From: Alphaproteobacteria bacterium
GTDB lineage: Bacteria > Pseudomonadota > Alphaproteobacteria > Micavibrionales > Micavibrionaceae
Length of the DNA stretch: 6,585 nucleotides
Assembly: GCA_023301785.1 (NCBI GenBank)
Contig: JALZUF010000165.1
Coordinates: 1-6,585 of the forward strand
Direction: 5' to 3'
A model generated the notes under the pieces. The model did not search any database. It was not told the origin of the DNA and saw nothing but the letters and a program-made list of their open reading frames with translations. Shown here piece by piece: positions 1 through 6,100 of the stretch. Position 1 is the first letter of the stretch; every line of letters starts with the position of its first letter. Made by a program: the position numbers and the translations under genes.

Positions 1-1230
1 CAAGGTGGTGACGAAAATAACTCAGCCCTTAAAGCTATGCAGGACTATTCCAGTCAAATAAATGAAGGTGGTCCTTTAAATATAGCGGATATGGAACGCC
101 ATCTACTACTTATTAATGATTTACCAGGCGTTGACGCACGTACAATTATCAGTCCTTCAAGATCAGCAGCGGGCGCTGCTGATATGCTCATTATTATTGA
201 ACGTGATCCTTTTGAAGCTTACGTTGGCGTTGATAACCACGGAAGCCGCTTTTTAGGGCCTGTACAATTTAGCGGAACATCTGTTTTTAACTCTGCCTTT
301 GGCTTAAATGAACGCATTACAGCACAAGCTGTTGTGGCGCCTGACGCAGGCTTAGAGCTCGCTTTTGGTGCGCTAGGATATGAACAACCTATCGGACGCT
401 ATGGAACAACTTTAAACTTCGGTGGTAGTATCACAGATACAGATCCTGGATTTAGATTGAGCCAGTTTGACGTAGAAGGCTTGTCTAAAAGCCTATATGT
501 TGGATTAGAGCATCCGATCATACGTTCGCGTAATACAAATATTTTTGGTCGTCTTGTTGCAGATTGGCGCAATGTTGATAGTAAAAATAATGTTGAACTG
601 ACGCGTAAAGATAGAATTCGTGCTATCCGCGCGGGTCTTAAAGCAGACTTTCTTGATCGACTTCTTGGCGTTGCCGTGAACTCTGTTGATCTGCAATTCT
701 CTCAAGGAATAGATATCTTTGGTGCAAGTGATGAAGGTGATGCAAACCTGACACGTCCTGCTGGAGACCCAACTTTCAGTAAAGCAAATCTTCGCATTGA
801 AAGACTTCAACGTATCACAGGAAGCGTGAATTTACTTTTATCTGGTCGTGGACAGCTTGCAAACAAAGCTCTTCTTAGTTCTGAAGAATTTGGACTTGGC
901 GGTTATGGCACTGTTCGTGGTTATGATCCATCCGAAGTTGTGGGAGATCACGGTATAGCTGGTAAAGCTGAAGTGCAGTGGAATACACCAGTCAAAGCAC
1001 TACCTACTCAACTGTTTGGTTTTATTGATTCAGGTACGGTATGGGACGAAGATGCAACGGCAAGCGTTAATAAGCGTAATTCCCTAACATCAACAGGTAT
1101 CGGAGTTCGTTTTGATCTTCCTCTAGATGTGGATGCGGAATTTGTTGCTGCACAGCCTATGAATAGAGACATTCAAACTCAAGGTGAACGTGACCCACAG
1201 TTCTTTTTTAGCTTAAATAAAAAGTTCTAA
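1..1230 (+). CDS. TpsB-type outer-membrane transporter (ShlB/FhaC/HecB family), 5'-truncated by window edge
   Basis: This is probably the outer-membrane pore of a two-partner (type Vb) secretion system, which exports a large TpsA passenger from the periplasm. The frame is open from base 1, so the ATG at 37 is internal and 409 residues of the C-terminal part are visible. Family members are usually about 550-600 residues, so the signal peptide, plug helix, first POTRA and part of the second POTRA are missing. Visible residues 1 to about 70 look like the end of a POTRA domain (INDLPGV, then LIIIER). The rest is an alternating, glycine/aromatic-rich beta-barrel. The Omp85/TpsB L6-loop signature VRGY lies at residues 305-308 in the context GGYGTVRGYDP, followed by GDHG. 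A family-typical FIDSGTVWD strand starts at residue 341, and the protein ends in phenylalanine, as outer-membrane barrels do. No TpsA gene follows; it could lie upstream. An Omp85 protein of another subclass is the main alternative but fits the C-terminal strands less well. Confidence 0.88.
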   Translation, partial: QGGDENNSALKAMQDYSSQINEGGPLNIADMERHLLLINDLPGVDARTIISPSRSAAGAADMLIIIERDPFEAYVGVDNHGSRFLGPVQFSGTSVFNSAFGLNERITAQAVVAPDAGLELAFGALGYEQPIGRYGTTLNFGGSITDTDPGFRLSQFDVEGLSKSLYVGLEHPIIRSRNTNIFGRLVADWRNVDSKNNVELTRKDRIRAIRAGLKADFLDRLLGVAVNSVDLQFSQGIDIFGASDEGDANLTRPAGDPTFSKANLRIERLQRITGSVNLLLSGRGQLANKALLSSEEFGLGGYGTVRGYDPSEVVGDHGIAGKAEVQWNTPVKALPTQLFGFIDSGTVWDEDATASVNKRNSLTSTGIGVRFDLPLDVDAEFVAAQPMNRDIQTQGERDPQFFFSLNKKF

Positions 1231-1538
1231 TTTTCGTCACTATTATTTAGGGCGTTGCCAGAGTAAAATGAACTATTATACAAAAGCCTAAAGCTATAAA
1301 TTTAGTTACACAAATACACTGTTAAACATCTAGTGAATTTTGGCGTAAACTCTTATAAGCAGGTTCGTTATTTCTTTTTACGACGAGAAGAGAAAAATTT
1401 GATTTAGCGACTTAATCAATACAAATTACGAAGTTCATTCTAAATTTTGTATATGAGATTTGTTCGATATCCATGATTAATTGTAACTATAAAATATTTA
1501 AGAATTGGCTTATAAAGTTATTCTGTGCAATAGAGCTT

Positions 1539-1577
1539 AAAATTTTATTTTTCGTTTTTGGGCGAACATAAAATTTT
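1539..1577. repeat. AT-only inverted repeat AAAATTTTA / TAAAATTTT
   Basis: The arms are 1539-1547 and 1569-1577, perfect over 9 bp around a 21-nt spacer. A third copy of the TTAAAATTTTA core lies at 1607-1617. Each arm is itself nearly palindromic. A hairpin without GC pairs is weak, so a terminator role is doubtful. It may be AT-tract DNA bound by a nucleoid protein, or chance in an AT-rich stretch. Confidence 0.3.
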
Positions 1578-1705
1578 CCTTTCGTTAAGAAAGTTACCCT
1601 AGCTATTTAAAATTTTATACTTCTAAAGTTTACCGAAAAACTTTTAAATTGGCAGATTAAGAGAAAGTGATATTTTCAATGATAGTAATTGCAGGATAGG
1701 CTATT

Positions 1706-1728
1706 GGGGGTCCATTTAACATACCCCC
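1706..1728. other. GC-rich hairpin GGGGGT / ACCCCC
   Basis: The arms 1706-1711 and 1723-1728 pair perfectly over 6 bp (five G-C pairs) around an 11-nt loop. The hairpin stands out against very AT-rich surroundings and lies about 60 nt past the stop codon of the 92-residue gene. No T-run follows on either strand, so it is not a canonical intrinsic terminator. It could stabilise or end a transcript 3' end, or be part of a small dispersed repeat together with the direct repeat beside it. Confidence 0.35.
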
Positions 1729-1737
1729 TTGCATCCG

Positions 1738-1755
1738 CGGGACACTCACGGGACA
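1738..1755. repeat. 7-4-7 direct repeat CGGGACA-N4-CGGGACA
   Basis: Two identical copies of CGGGACA (1738-1744 and 1749-1755) are separated by CTCA, an 11-bp period. Read on the minus strand this is TGTCCCG-N4-TGTCCCG. OmpR/PhoB-family response regulators bind 7-bp direct repeats with 4-bp spacers, so the geometry is suggestive. The position, downstream of both flanking genes, argues against an ordinary operator. A fragment of a dispersed element is equally possible. Confidence 0.35.
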
Positions 1756-1789
1756 ATTTTCAGTTTCTGTCAGCCAATTACGAATAAAA

Positions 1790-2068
1790 TTAACCCGAAC
1801 AGCCACAATCATTATCTAAAGCCTCTTCTGTACTTTCTTTATCCATAGGGACATTAGCAATAGCTTTGGCTTGCGCCTCTTCTACGGAGTTTACAGACCC
1901 GCTAGCAACGATAGACCCATGATAGGATACCACCCATTTCCAGCTCATACGTTTTTGTTCACATTCCCAATCTACTTTTTCTTTTTCGATACTGAGCTCA
2001 TAATCTTTAACGTCAGTACACATTTTTTGTACCTCCCAAACATCATCACGCATTTCATCTTTTTTCAT
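1790..2068 (-). CDS. 92-residue hypothetical protein with Trp/Gly hairpin motif and C-terminal Cys-Gly-Cys
   Basis: I do not recognise a named family. The ATG at 2068 is preceded by GGAGAT (2073-2078) at 4-6 nt spacing, which supports this start. Residues 1-40 are highly charged (Lys, Glu, Asp) and probably helical. Residues 43-72 read as a beta-hairpin followed by a helix (WKWVVSYHGSIVASGSVNS, then EEAQAKAIA), a pattern common in small proteobacterial single-domain proteins. The acidic tail ends in DCGCSG. There are four cysteines, at about 17, 36, 88 and 90, and no signal peptide or membrane segment, so it is probably cytoplasmic. The cysteine placement could bind a metal or form a disulphide, but that is inference. 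The gene lies last in a run of minus-strand small genes, yet a terminator separates it from the pair upstream. An opposite-strand frame at 1871-2098 is judged a shadow because it lacks this ribosome-binding site and is rich in Phe and Ile from the complementary A-rich codons. Confidence 0.8.
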   Translation of the reverse strand: MKKDEMRDDVWEVQKMCTDVKDYELSIEKEKVDWECEQKRMSWKWVVSYHGSIVASGSVNSVEEAQAKAIANVPMDKESTEEALDNDCGCSG

Positions 2069-2080
2069 TCATATCTCCAT

Positions 2081-2114
2081 AAAAAAATTAAGGCCTAAAT
2101 ATAAGCCTTAATTT
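2081..2114 (-). terminator. Intrinsic terminator after the entericidin/54-residue pair, abutting the next RBS
   Basis: On the minus strand, AAATTAAGGC (2114-2105) pairs perfectly with GCCTTAATTT (2094-2085) over 10 bp around a 10-nt loop, followed by an unbroken U-run down to 2081. It lies about 70 nt past the stop codon of the 54-residue gene. The U-run ends only two bases before the Shine-Dalgarno of the 92-residue gene, so that gene must be read by readthrough or from a promoter inside the hairpin. A TATATT hexamer lies in the loop on the minus strand (2103-2098), but no good -35 accompanies it. Confidence 0.8.
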
Positions 2115-2184
2115 CTAAAAAATATATTCATTTAATAACGGGAATTGGCACCCCTAAAAGCCACAATATAGTGCCTTTCATGGT

Positions 2185-2349
2185 TTAATTGCCTGATGTG
2201 TTATCGTCAATTTCATCGCCAACTTCTTCTATAGCTTCACCAACTTGCCCGCCTAAAGTGTCTGGCTTTTGGTTCATTTGAATGAATAATACGGCAAATA
2301 TCCCAATGAGAACAACAGCAATAATTGTTAATAATCCTTTGTTTTCCAT
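2185..2349 (-). CDS. 54-residue single-pass membrane miniprotein with acidic tail
   Basis: The gene encodes MENKGLLT, then one membrane span at about residues 6-24 (LLTIIAVVLIGIFAVLFIQ), then a soluble acidic tail containing GGQVGEAIEEVGDEIDD. The tail is probably an amphipathic helix. GGAGG (2355-2359) stands 5 nt before the ATG at 2349; an in-frame ATG at 2352 would be only 2 nt from it, so 2349 is preferred. It starts 12 nt after the stop of the entericidin-type gene, so the two are almost certainly one operon. Short proteins of this shape are frequent in proteobacteria, but I know no assigned function. With few positive residues after the span, the tail is probably periplasmic; this is an inference. 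It may act at the inner membrane alongside the lipoprotein. Confidence 0.82.
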   Translation of the reverse strand: MENKGLLTIIAVVLIGIFAVLFIQMNQKPDTLGGQVGEAIEEVGDEIDDNTSGN

Positions 2350-2361
2350 CATAACCTCCTA

Positions 2362-2499
2362 TTAATTCGCAGCATCTTGGATGACTTCGCCACCCTTTTC
2401 GATATCACGTCCAGCACCTTCAATCGTCTCGCATGCTGAGATTCCTAGGCTTACAACAGCCAATGATAGTACTGTTAATAATTTAATTTGTTTTGTCAT
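2362..2499 (-). CDS. Entericidin EcnA/EcnB-family small lipoprotein
   Basis: This 45-residue protein has a lipoprotein signal: MTKQIK, a hydrophobic stretch LLTVLSLAVVSLGI, then the lipobox ISAC with Cys23 as the predicted lipidated residue. The mature part (CETIEGAGRDIEKGGEVIQ, then DAAN) matches the entericidin pattern of a Thr/Gly-rich start, GxGRDIxxGG and a short amphipathic helix. In Escherichia coli the entericidins are paired envelope lipoproteins described as toxin (EcnB) and antidote (EcnA) and linked to stationary-phase lysis. Many genomes carry single members whose role is uncertain. A strong AGGAG (2506-2510) lies 6 nt before the ATG at 2499. The gene is first in a two-gene unit with the 54-residue membrane protein, and an EcfG-like promoter lies just upstream. 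Family assignment is confident; toxic activity here is not shown. Confidence 0.9.
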   Translation of the reverse strand: MTKQIKLLTVLSLAVVSLGISACETIEGAGRDIEKGGEVIQDAAN

Positions 2500-2534
2500 T
2501 TTTTTCTCCTTAATTAATTTTTTGTAATGTTTCA

Positions 2535-2559
2535 TACGGTCAAGTAAATTTTTAGTTCC
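2535..2559 (-). promoter_or_regulatory. Candidate EcfG (general stress sigma) promoter for the entericidin pair
   Basis: On the minus strand GGAAC (2559-2555) is followed after 16 nt by CGTA (2538-2535). The known EcfG consensus in Alphaproteobacteria is GGAAC-N16-17-CGTT, so the -35 is perfect and the -10 matches three of four bases. A start near 2525 would give a leader of about 25 nt carrying the AGGAG site, which fits well. Small envelope proteins such as entericidins are plausible members of this regulon. A TTGACC at 2543-2538 offers a sigma70 -35, but its -10 would put the start inside the Shine-Dalgarno site. Confidence 0.5.
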
Positions 2560-2570
2560 TATAAAAATTT
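2546..2570. repeat. AT-only inverted repeat spanning the end of the small membrane-protein gene
   Basis: AAATTTTTA (2546-2554) and TAAAAATTT (2562-2570) are perfect 9-bp arms around the 7-nt loop GTTCCTA. The loop holds the TAG stop codon of the upstream gene (2561-2559) and the GGAAC -35 of the candidate promoter (2559-2555). With no GC pairs it would be a weak terminator. It may instead be a symmetric binding site over the promoter, or coincidence. Confidence 0.35.
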
Positions 2571-2798
2571 ATTTCCTGCAATTAAACCGGCAGCAGATGA
2601 AATCAGAACAGCGGTTTTAGGGTTGTCGCGCACTGGATTAACCATTTCATGATCAACAACTTCTAAAGCAGTATTTGCAACCTTAATAATTTCATTTTTT
2701 ATTTTTTTCATTTGATGAACTTTATATTGGATAACCAAATAAATGATCCAAAAGCCTATCAATGATAATGAAAGTGAGATCAATGCCATTGATGCCAT
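2559..2798 (-). CDS. Small inner-membrane protein with YqjD/ElaB-like C-terminal motif
   Basis: The protein is about 79 residues from the ATG at 2798. A GTG at 2807 or an ATG at 2789 are alternatives, and none has a strong Shine-Dalgarno site, so the start is uncertain. The frame stays open back to 2891 without another usual start codon. An N-terminal hydrophobic segment (ALISLSLSLIGFWIIYLVIQ) is followed by a Lys-rich stretch (KVHQMKKIKNEIIK), which suggests a cytoplasmic side. A helical middle leads to VRDNPKTAVLISSAAGLIAG near the end. That tail resembles the R-[DE]-NP plus glycine-patterned hydrophobic helix of the DUF883/ElaB/YqjD family, stress-linked membrane proteins some of which bind ribosomes. 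The extra N-terminal span is not typical, so membership is tentative. It lies upstream of the entericidin pair on the same strand and might be co-transcribed. Confidence 0.65.
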   Translation of the reverse strand: MASMALISLSLSLIGFWIIYLVIQYKVHQMKKIKNEIIKVANTALEVVDHEMVNPVRDNPKTAVLISSAAGLIAGNKFL

Positions 2799-2807
2799 CG
2801 TTACCAC

Positions 2808-3083
2808 AGCTGAATAATTAGCGTTTATACAACTTGGCCATTTCGATACTAAAGAAAATAAATTAGAGGCATTAATCGATAATAATAAAGCTTAACATCC
2901 ACTTTGGGTCGTACGCGGCCATTCTCGGCCAATAGCGGACATTTAAAAATAAGATTTGAAATTATAGCCTGTTATTTAAATCTATTAAACAATCAGCGTG
3001 CCATTGGCCCCCATTAGATGTCGTGAAATTACGTGCCAGAACATTTAGGCGATCCCTATCGCTTAGAAATCTTTAAGCATAGT
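2808..3083. other. Intergenic region with degraded-looking frames
   Basis: No frame here has a usual start plus ribosome-binding site. Two short plus-strand stretches read like protein ends: 2818-2895 (LAFIQLGHFDTKENKLEA, then LIDNNKA and a stop) and the frame from 3026 (NYVPEHLGDPYRLEIFK). Both are preceded closely by in-frame stops. They may be debris of decayed genes or chance. A 7-mer CGTGCCA occurs twice (2997-3003 and 3032-3038). The GC-rich 10-bp-period repeat is listed separately. Confidence 0.45.
2916..2945. repeat. Three 10-bp-period units CGGCCA / CGGCCA / CGGACA
   Basis: CGGCCA at 2916-2921 and 2926-2931 and CGGACA at 2936-2941 lie exactly 10 bp apart, so each motif falls on the same face of the helix. 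The block is GC-rich inside AT-rich DNA and follows a CGTACG palindrome-like core at 2910-2915. It could be a short dispersed intergenic repeat, a remnant of a mobile element end, or a protein-binding array. Confidence 0.4.
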
Positions 3084-3115
3084 AAAAAAAAAGCCGCTAA
3101 TATAAAGCGGCTTTT
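3084..3115 (-). terminator. Strong intrinsic terminator of the RTX gene
   Basis: On the minus strand, AAAAGCCGCT (3115-3106) pairs perfectly with AGCGGCTTTT (3098-3089) over 10 bp around a 7-nt loop, followed by a nine-base U-run ending at 3084. It begins 26 nt after the RTX stop codon. The other strand has only four T after the stem, so termination should be mainly in the RTX direction. Confidence 0.92.
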
Positions 3116-3141
3116 AAAATACTTCATTTATTTGGTCACGT

Positions 3142-6100
3142 TCAAGAAATCTTTAAATCACCACTCGCAATGATATCATCCACGCTATCCCATTGACCTA
3201 CGACGTTCTCAATACGCACCATTTGCTGCGAACTATAAGCCGTACCATCACCATCGCGATCCACATTAATATATGTATGTGTCGAACTTTCCGTTAATGA
3301 TACAAAATCGGATATTGCATCAGTCACCGCATCATAACCGCTTAATAAATCACTGTTAAACAGTATTGTATCATCTTCTGATTTATCAAAGTCTACAATA
3401 CGGTCATAAGCATTAAAGACTGTGCTATCGTTAAAGATAAATTCATCTGCACCGCCACCACCTTCTAGACGGTCAACACCCTTACCTCCATGTAAGAAAT
3501 CATTACCATCATTCCCGTAAAGATAATCATTACCATCTCCACCATGTAAAGCGTCATTACCACTCTGACCATAGAGGCGATCTCGACCTGAATTTCCGTA
3601 TAAAACATCATCATCATTATGGCCATACAAACGATCATCACCACCATATCCATGAAGAACATCATTTCCCGAGTGTCCTAACAATCGGTTATTATTTGCA
3701 TCACCAACCAACTTGTCTGCAAAATTTGACCCTTGTAAATCTTCAATGGAAATATAAACATCGCCAAGAGCTTCACCTTTATTATATTGAGTAGATGCAA
3801 TATAAGCAGTAACCCCGGCTTCGGCATATACATAGGATACACGGTCCGTCCCTTCTCCTCCATCAAGGGTATCAGCGCCTGCGCCACCCATCATGATGTC
3901 GTTACCGCTTTCACCATAAAGGACATCATCACCTTTTTCTCCGCGCATATAATCATTACCTTCGCCACCGTAAATGGTGTCATTACCATCACCGCCATAA
4001 AGATAATCTTTATCACTTTCACCATGAAGGATATCATCACCATCATAGCCATATAACTTATCTATACCGTAAGAACCCCATAAACGATTATCGCCAGATG
4101 ACCCTCTAAGAATATCATCATATTTAGAACCACTAACATCCTCGATAGAAATAAATATATCGCCCAGCGCATGCCCCGTATTCTGACCTGTGTCGGTAAG
4201 GTTTACGGTAAGGCCACTGCTTGCTGTTCTATACGCAACACGGTCACGACCGTCACCACCTTCTAAGTGATCAGCACCATGGCCTCCCTCTATGATGTCA
4301 TCGCCATAGCCACCATAAAGTTTATCATCACCACCTTGACCATATAACTTATCGTTACCATCACCACCAAATATTGTATCATCACCATAGTCGCCATAAA
4401 GGTAATCGTTATCACCACCACCATCGATAATATCAGCGCCTTCGCCACCAATAATCGTATCTCTACCCGATGCACCATTTAAGGTGTCATTACCTTCATG
4501 GCCATTGATGGTATCGTTTCCTTCGCCACCATTAACGTAGTCATCACCTTCATTAGCATTAATGGTATCATCGCCACCATCACCATTAACAAAATCATTA
4601 CCTTCATTGGCATTAATGATATCATCACCTTCACCGCCGTAAATAGTGTCATTGCCTATACCTGTTTTAATAGTGTCATTACCTGCATCACCATAGATTG
4701 TATCTGCACCATCATCACCTGATAGAATATCATCACCATCTCCACCATGAATGGTGTCATCACCATACGAGCCATAAATAGTATCGTTTCCTTCATCACC
4801 ATAAACAGTATCATTATGATGCCCTGCATTCACATAGTCATCACCGGCATCACCATGAATTTTGTCGTCATGATAACCACCCCATATGCGGTCATTTCCA
4901 ACGCCACCCCAGATACGATCGTGACCATTCATCCCATATAATATATCAGCACCATGCCCGCCATATATATAATCATTCCCTGTATTACCGACAATTTTGT
5001 CATTTCCTAACCCGCCAACACCGTAACTACCTTGAATAGTAGTTAATTTAATAGTGTCATTTCCACTATCTCCATACATATATCTACGACCAATTAAAAC
5101 GTCATCTCCGGCGCCACCATATAGGGCATAAACATCATTTAAAGTCCCAGGCAATGCGCTACCAAGTTTGTATAATCTTCCAGCCATCATTGTTTGGCCT
5201 ATTACAATTCTCGGAGTACTATTATCATCATAGAAAAGAATCTTGGCGGTACCCTTCCAACCATTTAAAGATTCAGACTCTACTCTGCCGGCTCTAATTG
5301 CTGCATCAGAAAGAAAATTATACTGTCCACTAGGAACACCAGATGTAACCGTTTTATCATTTGCAACCAGCTGAGCAATGCCAAGATTTACATTTGCATT
5401 ACTCCAATAAGTACCCCACGATGTAAGGTGACCATTATGCGCTTGCACTGCAATATTAGGCCTTTCTGAAGCATCACTACTATAAAAATCTTTTACGCGG
5501 ACACTCTGGTCTTCACCCAAGACATAAATCATTAAATCTTCTGCATCCTGCTTAAAAAATAACTCATTCGCACCAATACTATGATGAAACCTAAGGTAAT
5601 TCATATGCGTTCTTGATTCCGTCTCAACCACATCATGCCCCTGATCTCGCCCTACATAAAAAATGTTTGTACTTGCTCCTCCTTCTATATAAAACGTATC
5701 GTCTCCAGTACCACCGTAAAACGTATTGCTATTTGACGAAGCAATAAATGTATTATCACCTTTTTCTCCATAAATTAAATCACGGCCACCATCACCACTT
5801 TGCAATGTATCATTACCATCTCCGCCATAAAGACGATCTATACCTACCCCCCCGTTGAGATAATCGTCGCCATCACCGCCATAAAGGAAATCTTTTCCTT
5901 CACCACCCAGTAAATAATCATTGCCTGCATTACCATAGATGTGATCAGATTCACTACCGCCTATAAGGTAATCATTATCTTGACCACCAACGACCAAATC
6001 ATCGTCTGCTCCTCCGTCTAATGTGTCCTCGCCCGCTCCGCCATGCAGCCAATCGTTACCGCCATAACCATTAATGATATCATCACCCGCTCCACCGTCA

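Larger units (their letters stand above)
1231..1789. other. AT-rich intergenic region between convergent genes
   Basis: About 560 bp separate the barrel gene on the plus strand from the 92-residue gene on the minus strand. I found no ORF with a credible start and Shine-Dalgarno site on either strand. The longest plausible plus frame is a 24-codon GTG frame at 1333-1407 with no ribosome-binding site. No hairpin with a T-run follows the barrel stop codon, so its terminator is not visible. The region contains an AT-only inverted repeat (1539-1577), a GC-rich hairpin (1706-1728) and a direct repeat (1738-1755), listed separately. Its length and lack of coding suggest a place where DNA has been gained or lost, but there is no direct evidence of insertion. 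Confidence 0.6.

Noticed and set aside
505..810. Minus-strand 101-codon frame inside the barrel gene
   Set aside because: It is antisense to a clear TpsB barrel, Cys/Thr/Ile-rich with no family features; a shadow.
1333..1407. 24-codon GTG frame in the intergenic region
   Set aside because: No Shine-Dalgarno site and too short to separate from chance; possibly debris.
1579..1593. CTTTC/GAAAG small hairpin
   Set aside because: A 5-bp stem without a T-run in AT-rich DNA is expected by chance.
1871..2098. Plus-strand 75-codon frame opposite the 92-residue gene
   Set aside because: It has Phe/Ile-rich low-complexity sequence from complementary A-rich codons and overlaps the terminator. The minus-strand gene has a good RBS.
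2147..2175. GGCAC/GTGCC inverted repeat after the 54-residue gene
   Set aside because: Only 5 bp with a 19-nt loop and no T-run; the real terminator is at 2081-2114.
2515..2543. Sigma70-type promoter with TTGACC for the entericidin gene
   Set aside because: With 17-nt spacing the -10 is AAATTA and transcription would start inside the Shine-Dalgarno site. The EcfG-like boxes fit better.
3465..4941. Several short frames on both strands over the RTX arrays (Met/Val/Ile-rich or Ile/Thr-rich)
   Set aside because: They are periodic by-products of the 27-bp RTX repeat read in other frames.
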